DNA of 64,000 nucleotides from Planctomycetota bacterium (GTDB taxonomy: Bacteria; Planctomycetota; B15-G4; JADJEK01). Below the pieces are notes generated by a model. It did no database searches and had not been told where the DNA came from. It saw nothing but the letters and a program-made list of their open reading frames with translations. The DNA lies in assembly GCA_016709145.1 (NCBI GenBank), contig JADJEK010000007.1, forward strand, positions 248,001 through 312,000. The letters are read 5' to 3'. Positions 26,591 through 36,402 of this stretch are shown in pieces (the first letter of the stretch is position 1; every line of letters begins with the position of its first letter). Made by a program: the position numbers and the translations under genes.

Positions 26591-27285
26591 GCGATCCTCC
26601 CCTGCTGGGTTCCGACGTCGCCGACGATCGCGACCGCCGCATCGACCAATCCGCGCGCGAGCGCATCACGGCCGTCGAACGCGATCGACGAACCGTCGGC
26701 GCGGATCAACTCGGCGCGGTGGGCGTCCGGACCGACCTCGCTGAGCAAGTTCGCCACCACGGCCTCGGCACCCACGCGTCGCATCGTCGCGGTCGCTCGA
26801 GCGCGCAACTCGTCGCGCGTGATTCCTGCTTCCAGCTTGAACATCACGATGGGCACGCGCGGATGCGTGCGGCGGAATGCGTCGGCAACCTTCGGCGTCG
26901 GCTGCATGCGCACGATCAGTTCCGGCGCCGTGGACTTGATCTTGCCGTCGGTCTTCACGGGAGCGTAGTCCGCCACCGCCGCCGCGTGGATCAGCAACAT
27001 CGGCGCAGACGCGGCGTCGAACGTGCGTTGGAGCGCGTCGAGCAGCGCAGCAGCCGACTCGAACGGGACCAGCGTGAGTCCCGGCAGGGACGGCTCGGGT
27101 GTCGCCGAGCCGAGCCCATGCAGCAAGGTCACGCGATGGCCCGCGGCGCAAAAGGCCCGCGCGACCGCGACGCCGAGTCGGCCGGTCGAGACGTTCGACA
27201 CGAAGCGGACGTCGTCGATGGGTTCGCGAGTCGGCCCGGAAGTGATGGCGACGTGGAGCGGGCGCAGCGCAACACCTCGCGTCAC
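26587..27285 (-). CDS. coaB: phosphopantothenate--cysteine ligase (CoaB), stand-alone
   Basis: Joins cysteine to 4'-phosphopantothenate using a nucleotide. 232 residues from GTG 27285. It begins LHVAITSGPTREPIDDVRFVSNVSTGRLG (family dimer/substrate region), then HAAAVADYAP, the KIKS loop and FKLEAG. The open frame extends to 27447, but GTG 27285 overlaps the upstream stop (GTGA) and starts just ahead of the first strand. Gene order is coaB then coaC, opposite to the domain order of fused CoaBC. Confidence 0.91.
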   Translation of the reverse strand: MTRGVALRPLHVAITSGPTREPIDDVRFVSNVSTGRLGVAVARAFCAAGHRVTLLHGLGSATPEPSLPGLTLVPFESAAALLDALQRTFDAASAPMLLIHAAAVADYAPVKTDGKIKSTAPELIVRMQPTPKVADAFRRTHPRVPIVMFKLEAGITRDELRARATATMRRVGAEAVVANLLSEVGPDAHRAELIRADGSSIAFDGRDALARGLVDAAVAIVGDVGTQQGRIA

Positions 27286-27962
27286 TGCGCGGACTGCACC
27301 GCGAGGATGTCGTCGACTTGGATGATCGCGTTCGACGCGGCCGGCTTGAGGAACCCGACGCCGAGGACCTTGCGCAGTGCCGTGTTCGGCAGCACACCGG
27401 TCAGCGTCACGGATTCGGTCCCGCCTTCGGCCTTGGCATCGGCCCACGACACGACCAATTCGAATGCCCAGTTCGAAGCCAACGACGTGCGTTCGAGGTG
27501 CAGTGCGAACTCGAGTTCGACGTTCGACGGCAGCGACGCACCGGTCGGCGAGCCGGCGACGACCAGGCTGCCGTCGACGCCCGAACCCGATGCCGGATAG
27601 AAGGCGGACGTGGGTTCGTCCGTGATCAGCCCGACTTCGAAATGGCCCTTCACCTTCGGCAACACCGAGCAGGTCAGGTCGATGCCACCGGTGGCGATCG
27701 ACTTGCCCTCGGCGAACAACCCCTGCAGGAACACTTCCTGTCCAGGCGCACCGAACATCGCGGCGTAGCCGCCGCCACTGGTCGCGACCAACGTCAGAGC
27801 GTTCTGCCCCTTGCTCGTGAACGATCCGAGCTCGGCCTTCGGTGCCTGGGCCGATAGGTCGAACGACGCTTGGAACAGCACCGTCGAGCGGTTGCCGGCG
27901 AACGCGCCGAGAACCGCGCTGACGCCGAGAAGGCTGGTGAGGATGGGGGCGAGCAGGCGCAT
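27282..27962 (-). CDS. secreted protein, unknown function
   Basis: 226 residues from ATG 27962 (GAGG upstream); the frame is open to 28205 but the extra residues are not signal-like. The signal peptide (1-22) is followed by a Ser/Gly/Thr-rich beta protein of about 200 residues, alternating hydrophobic strands, with no Cys pair or catalytic motif visible (apart from one Cys in DLTCSV). The segment DDILAVQSAQ at the C-terminus resembles the ending of laminin-G/concanavalin-like folds, but this is weak. Its stop overlaps coaB, so it leads the coaB-coaC-prfB-purH cluster. Confidence 0.75.
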   Translation of the reverse strand: MRLLAPILTSLLGVSAVLGAFAGNRSTVLFQASFDLSAQAPKAELGSFTSKGQNALTLVATSGGGYAAMFGAPGQEVFLQGLFAEGKSIATGGIDLTCSVLPKVKGHFEVGLITDEPTSAFYPASGSGVDGSLVVAGSPTGASLPSNVELEFALHLERTSLASNWAFELVVSWADAKAEGGTESVTLTGVLPNTALRKVLGVGFLKPAASNAIIQVDDILAVQSAQ

Positions 27963-28003
27963 GAGACCTCGAGGACGGGATTCCACGTGGCGGCGCGGAC
28001 CGG

Positions 28004-28009
28004 AGTATA
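28004..28009 (-). promoter_or_regulatory. candidate -10 box for the 27962 to 23195 operon
   Basis: TATACT on the minus strand, 42 nt before the first start codon of the cluster. No good -35 box is visible at 16-18 nt, so this is a weak call. Confidence 0.35.
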
Positions 28010-28095
28010 GCCCTGCCCCTATCGGGAATCGCGGCGGCGTTCCTGGTTCTTTTTCCGCGTGAGGCCGAACACGTTTCGGAGCCGGAGGCGCTCGC

Positions 28096-31000
28096 TCACG
28101 GGCCGTCGGACAGCAAGCCTGCGAGCCCACCGTGCCGTTCGAGGATCTTGTACAGACCACGCAACGTGATCCCGAGCCGGCGCGCGGCCTCGACCTTGTT
28201 GCCACCCGCGAGGCGCAGCGAATGCGCGAGGATCCTGCGCTCCTCGGCGTCCATGAGCTCTTTCCAGCTCTTGTCGAGCACCGCCTCCGGCAGGTCGGCC
28301 CTGCGCGCGCGCATCGGTTCCGACAAGTCGGCGACGTCCACCACCGCGCGATCGCCGAGCAGCGCCGTCAACCGACGGATCTCGTTCTGCAGTTCGCGCA
28401 CGTTGCCGGGCCATGCGTAGCGCTCGAGCGCAGCGAGTGCCGCGCGCGTGAACGACTTCGCCGCGGTCCCGAGCTCGCGCGCGGCGTCGGCCGCGAAGTG
28501 CGAGACCAGCAGCGGGATGTCTCCGCCTCGTTCGCGCAACGGCGGCAAGCGCACCTGAGCGACGTTGAGCCGGTAGTAAAGGTCCTCACGGAACGCGCCG
28601 CGCTGGATCAACTCTTGCAAGTTGCGGTGCGTCGCGGCGATGACGCGCACGTCGACGTGGATCGGCGCGCGCCCGCCGACGCGGAAGAACTCGCCGGACT
28701 GGATCGCGCGCAACAGCCGGCTTTGCAACTCCAGCGTCATGTCGCCGATCTCGTCGAGGAACAGCGTTCCGCCGTGCGCGACCTCGAACAAGCCTTCACG
28801 ATCGCGTTCGGCGCCCGTGAACGCACCGCGCACGAAGCCGAACAGCTCGGCCTCGATCAGCGTGGCGGTCATGGCCGCGCAGTTCACCGACACGAACGCC
28901 TTCTCGCGGCGCGGACCGTTGCAGTGCAACGCGCGCGCGACCAGTTCTTTGCCGGTGCCGCTCTCGCCGAGGATCAACACCGGGAAGTTGGTGTCGGTCA
29001 CCCGGTCGAGCAACCCGAGCACCTCGCGCATCGCGGCGCTGCGCGAGACGATCGCTGCGTAGTCGTAGCGGTTCGCGAGAGCGCGACGTTCCGCGGCCAG
29101 CACGTCCTTCACGTCGACGAGCTCTTTCGCCTGCGCGGCCACGGTGTCCATGAGCTCGCGATTCAGGCGCTCGATGCGTTCATTGGCCACCGCGAGTTGC
29201 GACGCACGTTCGGCGTTCTCGCGATGCAAGCGCGCGCGCTCGAGCGCGATGCCGGCCACCTGCGCGAAGTCCGCGAGCAGGTCGAGATGACCCTGATCGA
29301 AGCAATCGACGCGATCGGGATGGTCGACGTAGAGGCTGCCCAGGACACGCTCGTGGCTGACCAGCGGCACGCACAGGATCGACAGCACGCGCAACTGGGC
29401 GATCGACGAGATCGAACGCAAGCGCTGATCGCGCAGCGCGTCGGACGTGACGATCGGCTCCCCGGTCAGAGCGACACGGCGCGCGACCGAATGGCTGATC
29501 TCGAACTCGGGGTTCTGTACGTCTTGTTCGACGAAGTTGCGCGCGGCACGGACTTCGACCTTGTCGTCTTGGACCAAGATCACGAACCCGCGGCGGGCTC
29601 CGCACAGCTCGATCGCCGCGTCGAGCATGATCGCCAGCAGACGGACCGGATCGAACTCGGTGTTCACCGCCTTGGTGACGTCGAGCAGGCGCTCGAGCCC
29701 GACCAACCGGCGCTCCACTCCGCCGAGCGCACCGCCGCGCTCCGAGCGCAGGCCAGCGACGGCATCGAGGGCTTGCGTCACGCGCGCGATCTCTTCGCCG
29801 AGCGGCACGTGCCCCGCCGCGCGTTGCGCCGCGATCGCGCGTTCGAGATCGTCGCGGACCGCGCTCAACAATCCCGCCGCGCGCGCGGAACCGGCTCGCG
29901 AGCCATCGGTCGTCCCTCGGCGTGCTCGCTCCAATCGAACCGAGGCGCTCGCGGCGAGTGCCCGAGCCCGCTCGATCGCTGCGCCCTCGGACTGCAGGGC
30001 CGCGAGTGCGACCGCGAACGCGGCGTCCGCATCGCCCTCGCGACCGAGCGACTCGTAGGCGACGGCCCGGACGGCGGCGATCTCGCCGCACACGAGTCCG
30101 TCCGCTCCATCGCCGAGCGCGCGCGCCGCGCCGTCCGCGAGCATCAACGCGGCCTCGCGATCGCCGCGATCGCGCTCGGCTGCCGCCACGAGAACCAACA
30201 ACTGGGCGCGACGCTGCGGCTTCAACGCGGCTCGAGAACGAGACACTCCGCAGCGCGCGACGAACCGAGCGGCCCCGCACCGACGCTCCCACAGGTGCAT
30301 CTCCGCGAGCGCTTGTGCGGCGTCGAGGAACTCATCGCTGCCGCGGTGCCGCGCCAGGACACGCAGGCCGAGGGCGGCGAGACGGCGGGCTTTGACGCGC
30401 TCGCCACGCCAAAGTGCCACGCGACCGTCGAGGATCGAGAACAGCGCCAACCCGAGTTCGCGACCGACCGACGCTTCCGCCGCGGCGGCCTGCTCGAGGA
30501 GACGCGTCGCGTCGACCACCGAGCCCGCACGCAGTTCGACCTCCGCCAAGCGTCGCTGGACCAACGCCGCGTTGCGCGGCGAACCGCCGCCTTCGAAGCA
30601 CCGGCGCGCGAGTCCAGCCAGACCGCGGGCTGCACCGATCTCGCCGCGCGCGAGCCGCGCGCCGATCAACGTGACGATCAGGGTCTCGGCGTGACGCAGT
30701 TCGCCGCTCGAGCGGAACTCCGCGAGCGCGGGTTCGAGGACCGCGATGGCGCGACCGAATTGGCCGGCGTCGACGCGGATCGCTGCGTGATTCGCGACCG
30801 CGAGCGCGGCCAAGTCGGCGCGTCCGGCCGAGCGCGCGAGCCGCTCGGCCTCGGTGTAGGCGACGACGGCCTCCTCGACGCGCGAGAGTTCGGACAGCGC
30901 GTTCGCGCGCACGTTCAACGCCGAGGCGCGCTCGAGGGCCGCATCGCGCGGCAACACCTCCAACGCCGAATCAGCGGCGCGCAGGGCTAGATCGGCGAGA

Positions 31001-33156
31001 CCGAGTTCCTTCAACAAGTGGGAGCGCGTGAGCAGCAACAACCCGCGCGCGACCGCGCCGATGCTGCTTGGCAGGAGCGCGCGTTCGACGCACGCCAGCG
31101 CCGCATCGAGCGTCCCGCGCCGCGCGAGCACTCGCGCCTCGATCGCAGCGACCGAGGCGCGCAAATCGGCGTCACCGTCGAGCGCGCGCGCCGACTCGAT
31201 CGTCGTGAGGACGCCGTCGTCGTCGCCTTCGAGGTATTGGCAGTCGGCGATCCACCGGGCCAGCTCGAGCCGGCGCGATGGCTCCAGAGGTTCCTTCGCC
31301 GCGAGTTCCAGGAAGGCTCGCGCTTCGCGGGCACGGCCGAGGCGGCGCAAGCGAATGCCCGCCTCCAGGAGGTCGCGAACGGCGAACTCGGAGCGGCCGG
31401 CGCGAAGGTCCAACCGACCCGCTTCGCCGAGCGCCACGGGATCGTCGGTCGCGGCGCGTCGCAGCGCCGCTGCGACCATGCCACACGATTCGTCGGTCAC
31501 GCGCGCGGAGTCGATGCACGCGGTCGCCACGTCGTCCCGCACCAGCACCACGCGGTCGCGGTCGTCCCGATCGACGAGCCCGCGCTCCGCGAGCCGTCTC
31601 CAAACGTCCGCCGGCGCGATGCGATCGCGGTCCGGGCCGCTCGGGAGCGGCAGCGTCGTCGACGCCGCGGCGGCCAGAGCGCGCGCTTCGGCTTGGTCGA
31701 GGCGATCGATCTCCGCCGCGGCCGAGGCGAACTCCACCCCCCGCAGCGGGAGCCGTTCCAGATGGCGGGCCGCGTCGACGCGCACGACGCCCCGATCGGC
31801 AACGAGCACGCCACCTTCGAGCGCGAGCCGCAACGCGGCACGCACGGCGCGGGGCTCGAGTCCGGCCGCGCCTCGCAATCGAGCCAACCAAGCGGGAGCC
31901 GCCTCGAGCCCAACTTGGACCGAAACCGCGCGGTGGACCTCATCGAGGCTCGGATCGGGAACGACGACGGCGGCCGCGGTGTCCGGCGCGGTGCGCGCGA
32001 CGACGAGGACGAGTAGCACGTCCGCGCGCGGTGGCCGTGCTGCGAGATCCGCAGGCGCGGCGGGAACGAGCACGATGCTGTCGCGCTCGATGGCAGCGAC
32101 GGTTTCGGCCACATCGAGGGCACGGAGTTCGTCCGCGCGAACGTCGACGACCGGCCGTCCCATCGCCGCGGCTCTGGCTCGGATGGTGCGCGCCACCTCG
32201 TCTTCCGCGCCCGGCGGCACGCGAATCCGCATCGAGCCTCCCCCATCGGGCACGGCGGCGTCCAACAGCGCGCGCGCGTCGTCGCCCGTGAACTCGAGCG
32301 CGTCGACCGCACATCGCAGGGACTCGAGCGTCTCGAGCGCCGCGCCGAGTCCCGTGATTCGCGCCAGCTTCTCGAGCACTTCGACCGCGGAAGCCGGCCG
32401 CAGCGACGGATCGCGCCGCAGCAGGTGGCGCACGAGTTCCACGATCGCAGCCGGCAAGCGAGCAGCGACGTCCGCCGGCAAGCGGAAGTCGCCGGCGGTC
32501 TGGGTGCGGACGGCATCGACCCCATGTTGTCCCTGGGTCGGCAGACGCCCGCTCAACGCCTCGAACAGCATCAAGCCGATCGAGAACAGGTCCGACCGGA
32601 CACTCGCGGCCCGACCTTCGAGGACTTCAGGGGCCATGTAGGCCAGGGTCCCGGCGATAACCGCGTCACCCGGAACCGGCCGCCGCGCGAAGCCGAAGTC
32701 GATGACGAACGCGCGCCGCTGCCCCGCCGACCCCGCAACCAGCACGTTGTCGGGCTTGAGGTCCCGATGCACGAATCCGCGGCGATGCAAGACGCCGACC
32801 GCGCGCAGGATCTGCGTGAAGACGGCCAGGATTTCTTCGATCGGGGCCGACCGCAGCGCAGCGGTGGTCGGCGAGCCGCGTACGAACGGGAACGCGACGA
32901 CCAGCGCCCCGTCCGACGGGTCGATCCGGACGTCCGTGGCCGCGACCAAGCCCGGGTGGTGGATGCGGAGCAACGCCTGCGCCTCGCGCAGCGCCTGCTC
33001 GCGGCTGCCTCGATCGAAGCGCTTGAGCGCGACCTCGTCGTTCGTGAACAGGTCGAGTGCGAGGACCACGTCGCCACTGACCCCGGCACCGAGAGGGCGC
33101 AGGGTGCGGTAGCGGAAGCGGGATCGCTCGCGGAGATCGGCTGCTGGTTCAGTCAT
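28096..33156 (-). CDS. Ser/Thr kinase - TPR - GAF - sigma-54 activator fusion regulator
   Basis: About 1686 residues. A Hanks-type kinase (17-290) has loop LGAGVSGDVV, Lys45, HRDLKPDN (130-137), DFG (153-155) and APE (175-177), so it looks active. Residues about 330-700 are Ala/Arg-rich and may be a decayed ATPase plus helical domain; no P-loop is visible. TPR-like pairs fill about 700-1130. GAF lies at about 1150-1315 and a coiled coil at about 1315-1364. The sigma-54 AAA+ domain follows: GESGTGKE (1397-1404), GAFTGA (1444-1449) and LFLDEIGD. A Fis-type HTH ends the protein (NKVEAARRLGITLRGLYKIL). Intact GAFTGA predicts contact with sigma-54. TATCCT lies 10 nt before ATG 33156. It is transcribed alone, divergent from 33224. 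Confidence 0.9.
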   Translation of the reverse strand: MTEPAADLRERSRFRYRTLRPLGAGVSGDVVLALDLFTNDEVALKRFDRGSREQALREAQALLRIHHPGLVAATDVRIDPSDGALVVAFPFVRGSPTTAALRSAPIEEILAVFTQILRAVGVLHRRGFVHRDLKPDNVLVAGSAGQRRAFVIDFGFARRPVPGDAVIAGTLAYMAPEVLEGRAASVRSDLFSIGLMLFEALSGRLPTQGQHGVDAVRTQTAGDFRLPADVAARLPAAIVELVRHLLRRDPSLRPASAVEVLEKLARITGLGAALETLESLRCAVDALEFTGDDARALLDAAVPDGGGSMRIRVPPGAEDEVARTIRARAAAMGRPVVDVRADELRALDVAETVAAIERDSIVLVPAAPADLAARPPRADVLLVLVVARTAPDTAAAVVVPDPSLDEVHRAVSVQVGLEAAPAWLARLRGAAGLEPRAVRAALRLALEGGVLVADRGVVRVDAARHLERLPLRGVEFASAAAEIDRLDQAEARALAAAASTTLPLPSGPDRDRIAPADVWRRLAERGLVDRDDRDRVVLVRDDVATACIDSARVTDESCGMVAAALRRAATDDPVALGEAGRLDLRAGRSEFAVRDLLEAGIRLRRLGRAREARAFLELAAKEPLEPSRRLELARWIADCQYLEGDDDGVLTTIESARALDGDADLRASVAAIEARVLARRGTLDAALACVERALLPSSIGAVARGLLLLTRSHLLKELGLADLALRAADSALEVLPRDAALERASALNVRANALSELSRVEEAVVAYTEAERLARSAGRADLAALAVANHAAIRVDAGQFGRAIAVLEPALAEFRSSGELRHAETLIVTLIGARLARGEIGAARGLAGLARRCFEGGGSPRNAALVQRRLAEVELRAGSVVDATRLLEQAAAAEASVGRELGLALFSILDGRVALWRGERVKARRLAALGLRVLARHRGSDEFLDAAQALAEMHLWERRCGAARFVARCGVSRSRAALKPQRRAQLLVLVAAAERDRGDREAALMLADGAARALGDGADGLVCGEIAAVRAVAYESLGREGDADAAFAVALAALQSEGAAIERARALAASASVRLERARRGTTDGSRAGSARAAGLLSAVRDDLERAIAAQRAAGHVPLGEEIARVTQALDAVAGLRSERGGALGGVERRLVGLERLLDVTKAVNTEFDPVRLLAIMLDAAIELCGARRGFVILVQDDKVEVRAARNFVEQDVQNPEFEISHSVARRVALTGEPIVTSDALRDQRLRSISSIAQLRVLSILCVPLVSHERVLGSLYVDHPDRVDCFDQGHLDLLADFAQVAGIALERARLHRENAERASQLAVANERIERLNRELMDTVAAQAKELVDVKDVLAAERRALANRYDYAAIVSRSAAMREVLGLLDRVTDTNFPVLILGESGTGKELVARALHCNGPRREKAFVSVNCAAMTATLIEAELFGFVRGAFTGAERDREGLFEVAHGGTLFLDEIGDMTLELQSRLLRAIQSGEFFRVGGRAPIHVDVRVIAATHRNLQELIQRGAFREDLYYRLNVAQVRLPPLRERGGDIPLLVSHFAADAARELGTAAKSFTRAALAALERYAWPGNVRELQNEIRRLTALLGDRAVVDVADLSEPMRARRADLPEAVLDKSWKELMDAEERRILAHSLRLAGGNKVEAARRLGITLRGLYKILERHGGLAGLLSDGP

Positions 33157-33223
33157 CGGCGTCGCGAGGATACTCTGTCGCCGAGCGCGACGCGCTTCGT
33201 CGCGCGACCGAAGGGAGATCGAC

Positions 33224-34729
33224 ATGTCGAGACGTTCGCATTTCGCGACGGCGCTCTGCGCCGTGCTGTCGTTGGGCGTGCTGGCGAGCTGGGCCAGCGC
33301 GGACGTCGTCCACCTGAAGGACGGGAAGAAGGTCGAGGGCAAGATCGTCAGCGACACGCCGGCCGCGATCGAGGTCGAGACCAAGTTCGGCAAGCTGAAG
33401 ATCGAGCGCAACCAGATCGCTCGCATCGAGGCCAAGCGGATGCCGGCCGAGGAGTTCAAAGCTCGTCTCGAAGCCGCCGGGACCGACGCCGCCAAACTGT
33501 GGTCGGTCGCGGTGTTCGCCAAAGAGAACCGCATGAAGGACGACTACGAGCGCCTGCTGACGAAGGTGATCGAGGCCGATCCGCAGCATCGCGAAGCCAA
33601 CGAAGCGCTCGGCAACGTGCAGCACGAAGGCCGTTGGTACACGCCCGAAGCGCTCGCGAAGGAGAAGGCGGCGTTCGCGAAGCGCATGACCGACGACGGC
33701 ATGGTCTTCTACAACGGCCGCTGGATCCCGGCGGATTCGGCCAAGCGCGAGCAGGGCCTCGAGCAATACGAAGGCGAGTGGATCCCGAACGCGGAGATCT
33801 ACAAGCGCAAGGCGGCGAAGCTCATGCCCGAGCTGCTCGGAGTCACGCTGAAGACCTACGAGAGCGAGCACTTCCAAGTCCGCATGGAGAACGACGACGC
33901 GCTCGGCGCCGACGTCACCACGTTGCTCGAGGACGCCTTCGCGGAGTTCGTCACGGCGTTCAAGCCGAACGAACTCGAAGCCCGCCTGATGACCTTCTAT
34001 CCGACAGTGGTCTACGTGCTGCCCGAGTCCGGCACGGTCACGAAGTTCGTCGAGCCCGGCGGCTACATGGACCAGCTCTACAACTCGCCGAAGGGCATCA
34101 ACGAGCGCTACCTCGACGCGACCTCGTTCCCGGTGTTCTTCCCGCGACCGGTGATCGTGACGTCGATCGGCCGACACCTGAAGGGCTCCGACTCGTGGAC
34201 GGTCAGCCTTATGGGGTTCCTGTCGCACTACGAAGGCAACATGTTGATCCGTCGCTTCACGCGCAACCACCCGATCCCGGGCTGGCTGGAAGCGGGCATG
34301 GCGTCCTACTTCGAAGCGCGACTGAACGGGTTCCAAACGCTCTCGATCACCGAGTACACGGGCTTCGAACACGTCAAGAAGTGGGAACAGGGCCTGGAGA
34401 CGTTCCCGGAGTGGTTCAAGAAGATGAACGATGCGCAGTTCCGCGCGTCGTTGCCGCCGATCTCCAGCCTGCGCACGAAGATGGTCGAGGAGGTCAATTC
34501 ACGCGAACTGGTGAAGAGCTTCTTCCTGGTCGCCTGGCTGATGAAGACGAAGCCGGACGCCCTCGCCAACTATGCGCGCCACGTCTACGAACGCATCGAG
34601 ACCACGCGCAACGAACAGCGCACCGAAGAGAGCGTGTTCGCCGAGTCGTTCGGCATGACCCCGGAAGAGATGGACGCCGCGTTCGAGGACTGGGCGAAGT
34701 CGATCCCAGCCATTCCGAAACTCGACTGA
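33224..34729 (+). CDS. secreted protein with degenerate gluzincin-like (DUF1570-type) domain
   Basis: 501 residues from ATG 33224 (AAGGGAG upstream). Signal peptide 1-26 ending ASA, then a small beta module (DVVHLKDGKKVEGKIV, about 27-70), helical/TPR-like segments, a GRWIPADSAK repeat pair, and a C-terminal alpha-helical domain. Where zinc peptidases have HExxH it reads HYEGN (335-339), followed by GWLEAGMASYFEA with Glu356 kept. The zinc site is therefore incomplete, and a structural or binding role is likelier than proteolysis. The family name is from pattern memory. It is paralogous to the next gene. Confidence 0.78.
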   Translation: MSRRSHFATALCAVLSLGVLASWASADVVHLKDGKKVEGKIVSDTPAAIEVETKFGKLKIERNQIARIEAKRMPAEEFKARLEAAGTDAAKLWSVAVFAKENRMKDDYERLLTKVIEADPQHREANEALGNVQHEGRWYTPEALAKEKAAFAKRMTDDGMVFYNGRWIPADSAKREQGLEQYEGEWIPNAEIYKRKAAKLMPELLGVTLKTYESEHFQVRMENDDALGADVTTLLEDAFAEFVTAFKPNELEARLMTFYPTVVYVLPESGTVTKFVEPGGYMDQLYNSPKGINERYLDATSFPVFFPRPVIVTSIGRHLKGSDSWTVSLMGFLSHYEGNMLIRRFTRNHPIPGWLEAGMASYFEARLNGFQTLSITEYTGFEHVKKWEQGLETFPEWFKKMNDAQFRASLPPISSLRTKMVEEVNSRELVKSFFLVAWLMKTKPDALANYARHVYERIETTRNEQRTEESVFAESFGMTPEEMDAAFEDWAKSIPAIPKLD

Positions 34730-34776
34730 CGGAACCGCGTAGCACCATCCGACTGCCCGCCTGATCCCGGCCGCAA

Positions 34777-34805
34777 TTGTCCGGTCGGGACCGAGCGGCT
34801 ACACT
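34777..34805 (+). promoter_or_regulatory. sigma-70-like promoter for the 34888 gene
   Basis: TTGTCC (34777-34782), a 17-nt spacer and TACACT (34800-34805), each matching four of six consensus bases, 82 nt before the start codon in the 158-bp gap after the previous gene. Confidence 0.55.
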
Positions 34806-34887
34806 TCCGCGTCCTTCCGGAATCCACGAGACCGCACCACCGATCCGAGCTGCGCGGTGGGCGCCAGGACCCAGCGAGAGGAAATCC

Positions 34888-36360
34888 ATGACTCGTACCG
34901 TGTTGCGTCGCACCCTCACCGTCGCCGTCGGCATCGTGTTCGCCGCGCTGTCGACGACCGCATTCGCGGACAAGGTGCTCTACAAGGACGGGCGCGCGCC
35001 GGTGGAAGGCACGGTTCTCGAAAAGAACGCCGACCAGGTCGTGCTGCAGACCAAGTTCGGCCAGATCACGATCCCGATGAAGGACGTGCTCCGGATCGAA
35101 ACCGGCAAGACCGCCGCCGAAAGCTTCAAGGAGAAGTGGGAGTCGGTGGACAAGGACAGCGTCGAAGACCTGCTCGCGCTCGCCGACTGGTGTGAAGAGA
35201 ACGGCCTCAGCCGCGAGACCAAGAAGATCTACCGCCGCGTGATCGAGGTCGACCCCGATCACGAGACCGCGCGCCGAGCGCTCGGCGACGTGCTGGTGGA
35301 CGGCAAGTGGGTCGCGAAGAAGGACCTCGACGCCCAGGAGAAGGCGCGCAAGGCGGCCGAGAAGAAGGAGAAGTCCGACACGGACAAGGCCAACAAGAAG
35401 GCCAGCACGGGCAAGAAGGCCGGCGGGCTCAGCAACGAAGTCAAGATCGACGCATCGGGCGACGTCGGCCCCTTCCTGGTTCCGATCAACGAGAACAAAG
35501 AAGAGGACGCCAAGACCAAGCAGAGCCTCGAGGACTTCTTCGGTCAGAAGTTCACCGTTCAGACGTGCGCCCGTTTCTCACTTCGCGCACAGATGCCCGC
35601 GGACGAGAACCAGCGCCATCTCGCGCTGTGCGAGAAGGTGTTGATCGCCTGCAACAAGTTGTTCGGACACGAGCCGAGCTACGTGCCGTGGCAGGGCACG
35701 TACGTGTGGTTCCAGGTCAAGCAAAAGGGCACGTTCCAAGACCTGATCGACTGGCTCGACAAGAACATGCTCGAGCTCGATCCCGAGACGAAGAAGTTCT
35801 TCAAGGACGGCGGCGGTCTGCACACGACGCATCCGTCGCCGACGTCGGCGCAGCTCGAGCAGAACGTCCCGCTCGAGCGCGTCATGGCGAACGAAGTCGG
35901 CAACACCTGGGTGGCGTGGTACTCGTCGGGCGGCGCGCGCAATTGGCTCGAAGAAGGCTTCGGCGCCTACACCGCGATCATGGAGTTCGGCGTCAACGAA
36001 CTCTGGCACAGCACGAACACGAAGTACGCCGGCCGTACCGAGATCGCGAGCAAGAACTCGGACTCGCACCTGCGTCTGGTGTGCCACGACATCATCAGTG
36101 GAGCGACCGAGACGACGCACCCGTTCGGCGAGATCTTCCGCAAGAAGCTGAACGACCTCGACTACGCCGACCTCGCGAAGTCGTGGAGCCTCGTCGACTT
36201 CCTGATGACCGAGCACCGCGACACGTTCCACACCTACATCCAGAAGGTCCGTGGCTACCCCGACGACGAAGCGGCGTTCCGCGACATCTTCGGGTGGTCG
36301 CTGAACGACCTCGAGGGCAAGTGGAAGGACTACGTGTTGAAGAACTACCCGACCAAGTGA
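34888..36360 (+). CDS. secreted paralogue with degenerate gluzincin-like domain
   Basis: 490 residues from ATG 34888 (GAGAGGA upstream; the frame to 34777 would include promoter DNA). Signal peptide (1-28), a beta module like its neighbour's (KVLYKDGRAPVEGTVL, then FGQITIPMKDVLRIE), a TPR-like segment, and a Lys/Ala/Glu linker (about 150-180). A C-terminal domain follows with NEVGN (335-339) in the HExxH position and NWLEEGFGAY after it. Glu336 and Glu356 remain but both His are Asn. Gene duplication with 33224 is clear from the shared layout. A strong UUCG hairpin terminates it. Confidence 0.78.
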   Translation: MTRTVLRRTLTVAVGIVFAALSTTAFADKVLYKDGRAPVEGTVLEKNADQVVLQTKFGQITIPMKDVLRIETGKTAAESFKEKWESVDKDSVEDLLALADWCEENGLSRETKKIYRRVIEVDPDHETARRALGDVLVDGKWVAKKDLDAQEKARKAAEKKEKSDTDKANKKASTGKKAGGLSNEVKIDASGDVGPFLVPINENKEEDAKTKQSLEDFFGQKFTVQTCARFSLRAQMPADENQRHLALCEKVLIACNKLFGHEPSYVPWQGTYVWFQVKQKGTFQDLIDWLDKNMLELDPETKKFFKDGGGLHTTHPSPTSAQLEQNVPLERVMANEVGNTWVAWYSSGGARNWLEEGFGAYTAIMEFGVNELWHSTNTKYAGRTEIASKNSDSHLRLVCHDIISGATETTHPFGEIFRKKLNDLDYADLAKSWSLVDFLMTEHRDTFHTYIQKVRGYPDDEAAFRDIFGWSLNDLEGKWKDYVLKNYPTK

Positions 36361-36402
36361 TCGGGTAGCGCACGGCGGTCGACGACCGCGCCTCGTGCTG
36401 AC

